In this document: one piece after another, positions 1 to 5,505 of the stretch
Position numbering within the stretch: position 1 is the first letter of the stretch
Layout of the letters: every line of letters begins with the position of its first letter
Source: Patescibacteria group bacterium
Lineage (GTDB): Bacteria > Patescibacteriota > Minisyncoccia > Minisyncoccales > JAGOPM01
DNA length: 7,810 nucleotides
Assembly: GCA_022710815.1 (NCBI GenBank)
Contig: JAKLGF010000018.1
Location: 1-7,810 of the forward strand
Direction of reading: 5' to 3'
The notes under the pieces: model-generated
What the model was told of the DNA's origin: nothing
The model's database searches: none
The model's input: only the letters and a program-made list of their open reading frames with translations
Translations under genes and position numbers: made by a program

Positions 1-490
1 CGTTATTATGGAAAATAGAGATATAGTTAACGTATTTTTTAGGCTTTAAAGCTAAATATCTAGCTTGGTAAGCCATAATGATTTCCTTAATCTGATCTAC
101 TGTAAAGTCAGCAAAAAATTTACCGTGTTCTTTAGTTACTACTAATTCGCAATGACCAACTGCGCTAATTCTTTGATAAAGATTTCCCTCAGTATGTTCT
201 TCAATTGTTTCCCCAGGAACCAAAGCGGGAAATAAATTGGGAATAACAATGGTTGTCCAATCATCAGGAATAGTATCTGGATTTTCTATTGCTTTGCCAT
301 TGATAATAACTTCCAAAGGCTTTCTTTGGCTATCAATATTGCAAAATGGACACTCAGAAGGTGGCACTGACAATTGTTGGATCTTTTTGTAGGCTTCGGG
401 CTTTTTACCCCTGCCTTTGGCGATAATAACCCAATTGTTGCTAGCCAAGTCCAATCTTAATTCTGATGGAAAATCCGGTTTTTGTTCCAT
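1..490 (-). CDS. galT: GalT-family nucleotidyltransferase (galactose-1-phosphate uridylyltransferase-like), N-terminal part, cut by window edge
   Basis: The gene starts at the ATG at 490-488 and runs off the left edge after 163 codons. Visible GalT-family features are the start LRLDLASNNWVIIAKGRGKKP (residues 11-31), equivalent to the family's 'DPLTGEWVIIAPxRxxRP'; a CPFC zinc pair at residues 47-50; NLFPAL at 85-90, the usual N-K/L-F/Y-PAL turn; GHCELVVTKEH at 112-122, whose H122 matches a third zinc ligand; and YISIFHNN at 156-163, which normally leads into the G..AGAS..HPH active site. The catalytic HPH histidine lies outside the window, so activity cannot be judged. GalT swaps UMP between UDP-glucose and galactose-1-phosphate; related members act on other sugar phosphates, so the substrate is uncertain. 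It begins two bases after the upstream glycosyltransferase stop, implying cotranscription. A weak AGGGA lies about 13 bases before the start. Confidence 0.86.
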   Translation of the reverse strand, partial: MEQKPDFPSELRLDLASNNWVIIAKGRGKKPEAYKKIQQLSVPPSECPFCNIDSQRKPLEVIINGKAIENPDTIPDDWTTIVIPNLFPALVPGETIEEHTEGNLYQRISAVGHCELVVTKEHGKFFADFTVDQIKEIIMAYQARYLALKPKKYVNYISIFHNN

Positions 491-492
491 AA

Positions 493-1224
493 TTATTTGT
501 ATTTCCCTGTCATTAAATTCCAACGAATTCCTAAAAGGTCTCTTAACATTCTAAAAATGGCTTTAATTGTAACAGTACTCTGCAAATCATTAACCCAAAT
601 AACTGGAATTTCTTTTATCTTGTATCCTTTTCTGCGAGCTAGAATCAAAATTTCTGGATCAAAAGCAAAACGATTGACTTTGCACATGGGCATAATTTCT
701 AAAGTAGCTTTTTCAGTCATGGCTTTAAATCCGCATTGAGTATCCCAAACACCCCAAAGCCCTAAAATGACTTGAACCATTAAATTAAAGACATTGCCCA
801 CAAATCTTCTAGCTGGCCCTTGAGGAGGATTAAGAATTGCTCCTTTAACATCCCTGGAACCAATAACAACATCAAATCCCTTTTCAAATTCTGGGAACAT
901 CTTTTCTACCTGGTTAATCGTGGTGGAATTATCAGCATCAGTAAAGATTCTGTATTTTCCTTTGGCTGCCAACATTCCTTGCCTAGTCACAGCTCCTTTC
1001 CCCTGATTGACTTTGTTGTCTATTAATTGAAGATTCTTGATCGTAGGCATTAAAGATTTAACCACATCAGCAGTTTTATCCTTGGCTCCATCATTGACCA
1101 CAATAATCTCGTAGCCATATGACTGCTTGACCAAGTAATCATTAATACTTTTTAATGTTTTGGGAAGTCGTTTTTCCTCATTATACGCAGGAATAACGAC
1201 GGATAGATGTATATCGTCGTTCAT
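493..1224 (-). CDS. GT2-family glycosyltransferase, dolichyl/polyprenyl-phosphate glucosyl- or mannosyltransferase-like (Alg5/DPM1 type)
   Basis: The 243-residue protein is a GT-A fold family 2 transferase, predicted to move a sugar from a nucleotide donor to a polyprenyl phosphate or similar lipid at the inner face of the membrane. Visible motifs in order: VVIPAYNEEKRLPKTL (9-24); IIVVNDGAKDKT (40-51) with the nucleotide-binding D45; GKGAVTRQGMLAAKGKY (75-91); the metal-binding DAD at 96-98 within FTDADNSTTI; VVIGSRD (119-125); DTQCGFKAM (161-169); and FAFDPEILILARRKGYKIKEIPVIWVN (186-212). The end, MLRDLLGIRWN (226-236), is typical of Alg5-like proteins. There is no hydrophobic anchor, so the protein is probably cytosolic or peripheral. 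The stop is two bases before the galT-like start, consistent with a two-gene unit for sugar activation and transfer. The ATG at 1224 places VVIPAYNEE at the normal distance; no Shine-Dalgarno sequence precedes it. Confidence 0.9.
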   Translation of the reverse strand: MNDDIHLSVVIPAYNEEKRLPKTLKSINDYLVKQSYGYEIIVVNDGAKDKTADVVKSLMPTIKNLQLIDNKVNQGKGAVTRQGMLAAKGKYRIFTDADNSTTINQVEKMFPEFEKGFDVVIGSRDVKGAILNPPQGPARRFVGNVFNLMVQVILGLWGVWDTQCGFKAMTEKATLEIMPMCKVNRFAFDPEILILARRKGYKIKEIPVIWVNDLQSTVTIKAIFRMLRDLLGIRWNLMTGKYK

Positions 1225-1241
1225 AAATATATATTAGATAT

Positions 1242-1270
1242 ATAATAACTGCTATTGCCTTGTTTTACAA
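1242..1270 (-). promoter_or_regulatory. Candidate promoter for the glycosyltransferase-galT unit
   Basis: On the minus strand there is TTGTAA (1270-1265), a 17-base spacer, and TATTAT (1247-1242). The predicted start near 1235 would leave a leader of only about 11 bases before the ATG at 1224, with no Shine-Dalgarno sequence. Matches to the sigma-70 consensus are partial and the region is very AT-rich, so other -10 boxes are possible. Confidence 0.4.
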
Positions 1271-1283
1271 TGTTAAGACCAAT

Positions 1284-1311
1284 TTGACTAACCCAAAAAT
1301 GATGGTAGAAT
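1284..1311 (+). promoter_or_regulatory. Candidate sigma-70 promoter with extended -10 for the pentapeptide-repeat pair
   Basis: TTGACT (1284-1289) is followed by a 16-base spacer and TAGAAT (1306-1311). The spacer ends in TGG (1303-1305), which forms an extended -10 (TGn). Five of six bases match consensus in each hexamer. Transcription would start near 1318, giving a leader of about 50 bases ahead of the ATG at 1371. This is the best promoter-like sequence I see in the window. Confidence 0.6.
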
Positions 1312-1355
1312 ATGGGAATACAGATCTTTTCCATAGTCTGTGAAATACTATACAA

Positions 1356-1362
1356 CTGGAGG
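1356..1362 (+). promoter_or_regulatory. Strong ribosome binding site of the first pentapeptide gene
   Basis: CTGGAGG lies eight bases before the ATG at 1371. A second ATG at 1367 is also close, but its frame stops after 20 codons and shows no pentapeptides. The site therefore supports the 1371 start. Confidence 0.75.
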
Positions 1363-1370
1363 CTTAATGA

Positions 1371-1673
1371 ATGCGAGTTCTCAGCGAAAAAGATTTCTTA
1401 AGAGCTTTGGAGAACAAGGAAACTGATTTCTCCAATATCGCACTTCACCATAATTCCGACCTGACCAAGGTTAAAAACTTCCAAAATCTCAATTTTTCTA
1501 ATGCCAAGCTTTGTCGATCCAATTTCAACGGCGCTGTTTTTACCAACTGCAATTTGAACGGAACTGACTTTACTGGATCCAACTTATCTAATGTTATTGT
1601 CCGTAAAAATTGCCAAAGGAATCAGGGAACTCTTTTTGGAACAGCAACAATCACCAATGCTTTATTCCTTTAA
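1371..1673 (+). CDS. Small pentapeptide-repeat protein, first of a tandem paralogous pair
   Basis: The 100-residue protein has a short N-terminal segment (1-30) followed by pentapeptide repeats. Residues 40-79 form eight consecutive pentapeptides with central residues F42, L47, F52, F57, L62, F67, L72 and V77. The residues two before them are mostly small (A, S, A, C, T, S). After a short break (80-86) three more units follow with centres F89, I94 and F99, and the chain ends without a cap. Such repeats fold into a right-handed quadrilateral beta-helix, four units per turn; here that is two turns plus a remnant. N-terminal FLRALENKETDFSNI resembles the same region of the next gene. No signal peptide or membrane segment is visible, so it is probably cytosolic. 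Some pentapeptide proteins mimic DNA and bind gyrase (Qnr, MfpA), but those are about twice as long; no function can be assigned. Confidence 0.85.
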   Translation: MRVLSEKDFLRALENKETDFSNIALHHNSDLTKVKNFQNLNFSNAKLCRSNFNGAVFTNCNLNGTDFTGSNLSNVIVRKNCQRNQGTLFGTATITNALFL

Positions 1674-1682
1674 AGGAGGTGA
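1672..1682 (+). promoter_or_regulatory. Near-perfect ribosome binding site that sets a TTG start for the second pentapeptide gene
   Basis: AAAGGAGGTGA is complementary over its whole length to a typical 16S 3' end (UCACCUCCUUU). It overlaps the TAA stop of the upstream gene (1671-1673), suggesting translational coupling. Five bases after GGAGG comes TTG at 1685, in frame with the downstream gene. The in-frame ATG at 1610 lies far upstream inside the first gene and would add residues unlike any pentapeptide protein. Confidence 0.75.
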
Positions 1683-1684
1683 AT

Positions 1685-2017
1685 TTGAAAGAAAGGATAA
1701 ACAAGGAACAGTTTTTAGAAGCCCTCAAGGAAGGACGGAAGGACTTTTCCAATATCATCTTTGAATTAGCAATGGATCTACGCCAAGATATTCCTGATGG
1801 AAAAAACACTGCCAGAGGATTGCTAGAAGGCCTGAACTTCAGCAATGCCATACTCGTTTACGTCAACTTTGCTTTCATTGAATTCAGAAACTGCATCTTT
1901 GACAGCGCCGATCTATACAAAACAAACTTTGAGAGTGCTGTTTTTGACCATTGCTCTTTTGCTGGTAGGTCTCTGCGCTACGCCCACATTAAGCACGCCA
2001 TATTCAAAACAAACTAA
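1685..2017 (+). CDS. Small pentapeptide-repeat protein, second of a tandem paralogous pair (TTG start)
   Basis: From the TTG start the protein has 110 residues. Residues 10-24, FLEALKEGRKDFSNI, match the first paralogue's FLRALENKETDFSNI at nearly the same distance from the start, and LNFSNA at 50-55 matches its LNFSNA at 40-45. Twelve unbroken pentapeptides cover 50-109, with centres F52, L57, F62, F67, F72, L77, F82, F87, F92, L97, I102 and F107, equal to three helix turns. The linker before the repeats (25-49) is about ten residues longer than in the paralogue. The start codon is 11 bases after the upstream stop, so the two are almost certainly cotranscribed and may form a pair. No membrane segment, nuclease or other domain is visible. 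The gene converges on map and ends just before a bidirectional terminator. Function unknown. Confidence 0.83.
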   Translation: MKERINKEQFLEALKEGRKDFSNIIFELAMDLRQDIPDGKNTARGLLEGLNFSNAILVYVNFAFIEFRNCIFDSADLYKTNFESAVFDHCSFAGRSLRYAHIKHAIFKTN

Positions 2018-2020
2018 ATA

Positions 2021-2048
2021 AAAAGCCCTCAGGCAACTGAGGGCTTTT
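2021..2048. terminator. Bidirectional intrinsic terminator between the pentapeptide pair and map
   Basis: A perfect 12-base inverted repeat, AAAAGCCCTCAG (2021-2032) and CTGAGGGCTTTT (2037-2048), encloses a four-base loop, GCAA on the plus strand. The plus RNA ends in UUUU followed by AC and more U; the minus RNA ends in a run of five U. It lies three bases after the second pentapeptide stop and three bases after the map stop, so it can end both converging transcripts. Confidence 0.9.
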
Positions 2049-2051
2049 ACT

Positions 2052-2804
2052 TTAATCAAATTTAGTTAATACTTTTGTTTTTCCATCTGAGGTTATAGCT
2101 ATCACATGCTCAAAATGAGCACTGGGTAGTTTGTCTTTAGTAGAATAGCCCCACTTATCTGCCATTAATTCTATTTCCCATCCCCCCGTATTAATCATTG
2201 GCTCTAAACAAAAAACCATTCCTGGTTTTATTGCTTCCCCAGTATGCCTTTTCCCATAATTCAAAATCTGTGGGTCTTCGTGCAAGTCTTTTCCTACTCC
2301 ATGCCCGCATAAATCTCTGACAACAGAGAATCCTTGATCTTCAATGTATCTCTGAATAGTATTGCCAATATCTCCAAAAGTATTGCCCACTTTGGCTTTA
2401 GTAATAGCAAGTTTTAAGGCTTTTTTAGTAGCTCTCAGCAAGCGCTGATTTTCAAAAGAAATCTCTCCCACAGGAACAGTAGCAGCCATATCAGTGTGAA
2501 ATCCTTTGTAAAGAATTCCTAAATCCAAGCCAACAATATCTCCTGGCTTTAAAGCATAATCTGATGGAATACCATGAACAACAACATTGTTAACTGAGGT
2601 ACAAAGCACTGCTGGATACCCGTTATATCCCAAGAAACTGGGCTTAGCGCCGGCTTTAGCAACCAAGCTGGCAGCTAGCTCATCTAGCTGTTTTGTGGTT
2701 ATCCCAGGCTTAACAGCTTTAGAGACCTTGGATAAAATAGCGCTTAGGATTTCTGCGCCTTCCTGCATGGTCTGTATTTCTTTGTCAGTCTTTATCTGAA
2801 TCAT
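2052..2804 (-). CDS. map: Type I methionine aminopeptidase
   Basis: The 250-residue protein is a full-length single-domain type I enzyme; it removes the N-terminal methionine from new proteins in the cytosol. All metal ligands are in place: D94 (GLDLG), D105 (FHTDMA), H168 (CGHGVG), E201 (CLEPMI) and E232 (HFEHVIAIT). The substrate-contacting histidines H77 (VVHGIP) and H175 (DLHEDP) are also present. There is no N-terminal zinc-finger extension, unlike some actinobacterial and eukaryotic forms. Its ATG overlaps the adk TGA stop as ATGA, and no Shine-Dalgarno sequence is visible, so translation probably depends on termination of adk. In many bacteria infA and rpmJ follow map; here a terminator follows instead. 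Confidence 0.97.
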   Translation of the reverse strand: MIQIKTDKEIQTMQEGAEILSAILSKVSKAVKPGITTKQLDELAASLVAKAGAKPSFLGYNGYPAVLCTSVNNVVVHGIPSDYALKPGDIVGLDLGILYKGFHTDMAATVPVGEISFENQRLLRATKKALKLAITKAKVGNTFGDIGNTIQRYIEDQGFSVVRDLCGHGVGKDLHEDPQILNYGKRHTGEAIKPGMVFCLEPMINTGGWEIELMADKWGYSTKDKLPSAHFEHVIAITSDGKTKVLTKFD

Positions 2805-3502
2805 TCTAAGGCTTTAAGTATTTGATCAAAAACATCAGCTGGGCTGACTTTACCATCAATTTCTTTAACTAATAATCCTTGGGATTTAAAAAATTCAACC
2901 AAAGGCAAAGTTCTTTGCTGGTATTCTTCAAATCTAGTCTTAATAGTTTCGGGATCATCCCCTACTCCTTCTCTTTTAATTAATTTAGAACCATCAATGG
3001 GACAATAATTCAATTTTTCAAATTCTTCAGAATAAAGGATTGAGTGTCTCATTAATTCGCAAATCTTTCTGTGGCTGTTTCTAAAGATTGAGTCTTCTAC
3101 TGTTGTTTTAATAACAATCACTTTAACATTCTCTGATCCATATAATTCCTTAAGCAAAGGAATTAAAGCTTCTCCTTCATAAAGGGTTCTAGGAGATCCG
3201 GAAGTGACAATAGAATGGCCATCATTGGCTAACTCAATCATTTTCTTTTTTACTAATTGAGTAACAAAAGGCGGGCTGCATAGTTTTCCCTCAGCTCTTA
3301 ATTTAATTTCGTCTTGGGCAAAATACTTTTGCCCATCAACTTCCATAAAGTCCCCTTCTTGGGCAGTCTTGAAATAGTCTTCTAGAATTTTAGAAGTCTC
3401 AAAAAGATAAAGATTCAATCTTTCTCCTAAGAGTGTGCCCTGGGTTCCCTTGCCTGATCCTGGTGGGCCCAAGAGGATAATGGCTTGTTTTTGGTTGCTC
3501 AT
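2801..3502 (-). CDS. adk: Adenylate kinase-like nucleoside monophosphate kinase, divergent
   Basis: The protein has 233 residues, a little longer than the usual 214-220. Normal adenylate kinases make two ADP from ATP and AMP. The Walker A loop GPPGSGKGTQ (12-21) is intact. GKLCSPPFVTQLVKKKM (72-88) matches the NMP-domain helix. R141 and R145 (FRNSHR) match E. coli R119 and R123; R177 and R190 fit the lid arginines R156 and R167. Departures are clear: the AMP-site 'STGDxLR' reads ETSKILEDY (35-43), lacking its arginine; 'DGFPRT' reads SGSPRT (101-106), replacing the Mg-coordinating Asp with Ser; and the lid has only two cysteines, C148 and C167, not the four-residue zinc cluster. Position between secY and map supports the adk name, but substrate preference may differ. 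Start at 3502 puts the P-loop at the normal distance. Confidence 0.85.
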   Translation of the reverse strand: MSNQKQAIILLGPPGSGKGTQGTLLGERLNLYLFETSKILEDYFKTAQEGDFMEVDGQKYFAQDEIKLRAEGKLCSPPFVTQLVKKKMIELANDGHSIVTSGSPRTLYEGEALIPLLKELYGSENVKVIVIKTTVEDSIFRNSHRKICELMRHSILYSEEFEKLNYCPIDGSKLIKREGVGDDPETIKTRFEEYQQRTLPLVEFFKSQGLLVKEIDGKVSPADVFDQILKALE

Positions 3503-3521
3503 ATATTTTTATTGTATTCCC

Positions 3522-3549
3522 ATTATATTACAAAACTTTGATAACGCAA
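3522..3549 (-). promoter_or_regulatory. Candidate promoter for adk-map
   Basis: A perfect minus-strand TATAAT (3527-3522) stands 20 bases before the adk ATG, with a poor -35, TTGCGT (3549-3544), at a 16-base spacing. The -35 abuts the U-tract of the secY terminator. Transcription would start near 3515, giving a leader of about 12 bases without a Shine-Dalgarno sequence. Only the -10 is convincing. Confidence 0.45.
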
Positions 3550-3571
3550 AACCCGCCCTTTCGGGCGGGTT
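3548..3571 (-). terminator. Intrinsic terminator or attenuator after secY
   Basis: On the minus strand AACCCGCCC (3571-3563) and GGGCGGGTT (3558-3550) form a nine-base perfect stem closed by a GAAA tetraloop, followed by UUUUGCGUU. It begins seven bases after the secY stop. The stem is strong and the loop stable, but the U-tract is only four bases, so some readthrough into adk is plausible. On the plus strand no useful T-run follows. Confidence 0.8.
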
Positions 3572-3578
3572 GCTAGTT

Positions 3579-4940
3579 TTAAATGGAATCGTAATCTCTC
3601 ATTTGCAATTGGGCATTGATCTTGCGGACAGTCTCTAAAATGACAGAAACAACGATTAACAGAGATGTTCCTCCGATTAAGAAGTCCAATCCCTGGATAT
3701 TAAGAGCGCTGTCAATTAAAGATGGTGTCAAAGCAACAAAGCTTAAGAATAATGCTCCGATGAATAACAATCTGGATAAGACATAGTCTAAATACTGAGC
3801 AGTATTTTCTCCTGGTCTGATTCCTGGGATAAAGCCTCCTGATTTCTGAAAATTGTCTGCCATTTCCTTAGGATTAAAGACAACTGCTGCATAGAAGTAT
3901 GTGAAAAGGAAAATCATGGCAAAGTAAATCAAATTGTGTCCTAATGGATTAATCCTAATATCAAAGAAATTAGAAAAATTAGTCAAACCTGTTGTTAATG
4001 CAGCATTAGCTTGAATAGCTGGAATTCCAGTAAGCATCTGGGCAATTGAAGATGGAATAACTAAGAATGACAAAGCAAAGATAATGGGGATAACTCCGGT
4101 TGGGTTAACACTCAGTGGTAAGTAAGTTGTAACTCCACCAAAAACTCTGTTTCCCCTAACTTGCTTGGCATAAGAAATGGCAATGTTGCGCTTTGATTCA
4201 TTGATCAAGACAACACAACCGATAATTACAATGGAGAGAATAACAAAGAGAATAATGTTAATAACACTAATAGCTCCTCCGGCAGCTAATTTCAAAACTC
4301 CTCCTACTCCTACTGGCATTCTGGATAAAATTCCGGCAAAGATAAGCAAAGAAACTCCGTCTCCAATTCCTTTTTCAGAAATAAGTTCTCCTAACCACAT
4401 GACCACCATTGATCCAGCCATAACAACAATAACTGAGGCTAAAAATGGCAATGACATTGGTCCAATTCCTTCTCCGAATAATTTTCCTCCAGCTCCTACT
4501 CCAGCATTTTGGAAATAGAGCAACATTCCGAAAGCATTGAAGAAAGCTAAAATGACAGTGAAAAATCTGGCATATTGTTCAATAATTTTCTTGCCTCTCT
4601 CCCCTCCTTCTTTCTGCAATTCTCCCAAAGCTGGGATAACAATTCCTAAAAGCTGCAAGATAATTGTTGCAGTAATGTATGGTCCAAGACCAAGCATGAT
4701 AACTGAAAAGTGATCCAATGCGCCTCCAGAAAAGACATTGAGCAATTGGAATCCTTGATTAAGGTTTCCAGCACTGTTTCCTGAGACCATTGATTTGTAA
4801 ATCGCCTGCATTCCTTCCTTAGGTATTCCTGGGATTAAAAGGTTGGACATCATTCTGAAGATAACAAAAATCAACAAAACAAACAGGACTTTGTTTCTTA
4901 ATTCCTTGACTTTGAACAATTGAGCGATTTTATTAAGCAT
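3579..4940 (-). CDS. secY: Protein translocase subunit SecY
   Basis: The 453-residue protein is the channel subunit of the SecYEG translocon, which threads unfolded proteins across or into the cytoplasmic membrane. About ten hydrophobic segments are visible, near residues 17-37, 76-104, 125-145, 164-186, 193-209, 223-246, 281-302, 335-355, 388-407 and 417-437. Family signatures include the plug and TM2 region GGALDHFSVIMLGLGPYITA (72-91), cytoplasmic loop C4 ESKRNIAISYAKQVRG (248-263) and loop C5 GGFIPGIRPGENTAQYLDYV (368-387), which contains the arginine (R375) matching E. coli R357 needed for SecA-driven export. Length is slightly above the usual 430-445. It follows rplO by 12 bases with no Shine-Dalgarno sequence and ends at a strong hairpin. 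Confidence 0.98.
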   Translation of the reverse strand: MLNKIAQLFKVKELRNKVLFVLLIFVIFRMMSNLLIPGIPKEGMQAIYKSMVSGNSAGNLNQGFQLLNVFSGGALDHFSVIMLGLGPYITATIILQLLGIVIPALGELQKEGGERGKKIIEQYARFFTVILAFFNAFGMLLYFQNAGVGAGGKLFGEGIGPMSLPFLASVIVVMAGSMVVMWLGELISEKGIGDGVSLLIFAGILSRMPVGVGGVLKLAAGGAISVINIILFVILSIVIIGCVVLINESKRNIAISYAKQVRGNRVFGGVTTYLPLSVNPTGVIPIIFALSFLVIPSSIAQMLTGIPAIQANAALTTGLTNFSNFFDIRINPLGHNLIYFAMIFLFTYFYAAVVFNPKEMADNFQKSGGFIPGIRPGENTAQYLDYVLSRLLFIGALFLSFVALTPSLIDSALNIQGLDFLIGGTSLLIVVSVILETVRKINAQLQMRDYDSI

Positions 4941-4952
4941 GGTATTTTAGAT

Positions 4953-5504
4953 CTATTTTTTAGCTGCTGGCTTTTTAGCCTTAGGCTTAGATTCTTTCTC
5001 TGCTTTAGGAGCTTCTGTTTTAACAGCTTCCTTTTTGATAACTGGCTTTTTAACTGGTTTGTTTGATTTGATATCAACAATCTTGCCTCCGGCTTTCTCA
5101 ATCTTAGCTCTAGCAGATTTAGAAACTATACATCCTGAAACTCTGATGGCTTTAGTAATTTCACCATCTCCTAAAATTTTAACATTAGGGATATGGCCAT
5201 CAATCTTTCTAACTAAATTGGCTGCTGCCAAAGTGTTAGGACTTAAAATATTCTTAGCGTCGAATTTGTTTTCAATCAAAGCTAAATCAATAATAGCTAT
5301 TCTGCCATCAAATCCTTTAAACTTGTATCCTCTGAGTTTAGGATATCTCTTGATAAACTGTCTAATCAAAGGCATTTTTCTGTGCCCGGCACGAGAATTC
5401 TGTCCTTTTAATCCTCTTCCAGAATAAGTTCCTTTTTTGCCTCCGCGGGCCACTCTTTTAGCTGGCTTGCGCTTGTGGGTTGGTTGTAATTGATTTAACT
5501 GCAT
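4953..5504 (-). CDS. rplO: 50S ribosomal protein L15 (uL15) with lysine-rich C-terminal tail
   Basis: The 183-residue protein contains an L15 core in residues 1-148. The N-terminal basic, glycine-rich segment RVARGGKKGTYSGRGLKGQNSRAG (17-40) threads into 23S rRNA in known structures, and SKSARAKIEKAGGKI (128-142) is the conserved end of the globular domain. Residues 149-183 add a low-complexity tail of Lys, Ala, Pro and Glu (for example KKEAVKTEAPKAEKESK) absent from typical 145-150 residue L15. The tail is followed directly by the TAG stop. The gene starts one base after rpsE ends, with rpmD missing between them. AAGGA sits 11 bases before the ATG, one of the few Shine-Dalgarno-like sites in this operon. 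Confidence 0.96.
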   Translation of the reverse strand: MQLNQLQPTHKRKPAKRVARGGKKGTYSGRGLKGQNSRAGHRKMPLIRQFIKRYPKLRGYKFKGFDGRIAIIDLALIENKFDAKNILSPNTLAAANLVRKIDGHIPNVKILGDGEITKAIRVSGCIVSKSARAKIEKAGGKIVDIKSNKPVKKPVIKKEAVKTEAPKAEKESKPKAKKPAAKK

Positions 5505-5505
5505 G

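Noticed and set aside
1225..1247. AT-rich near-palindrome (alternating TATA) as a possible operator
   Set aside because: Alternating A/T is self-complementary by composition, and the arms are imperfect; it overlaps a plausible -10 box, which explains it more simply.
1610..1684. Longer start (ATG 1610) or a frameshifted fusion of the two pentapeptide genes
   Set aside because: The stretch in that frame shows no pentapeptide pattern, while the first gene keeps its repeat register (centres F89, I94, F99) up to its own stop. The strong ribosome site at 1672-1682 and alignment of the paralogues favour the TTG at 1685.
2801..2804. Possible UGA recoding to glycine, as in Gracilibacteria and Absconditabacteria
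   Set aside because: adk ends in TGA exactly at the map start, and the other complete genes end in TAA or TAG at family-typical lengths with no internal TGA. The standard bacterial code fits.
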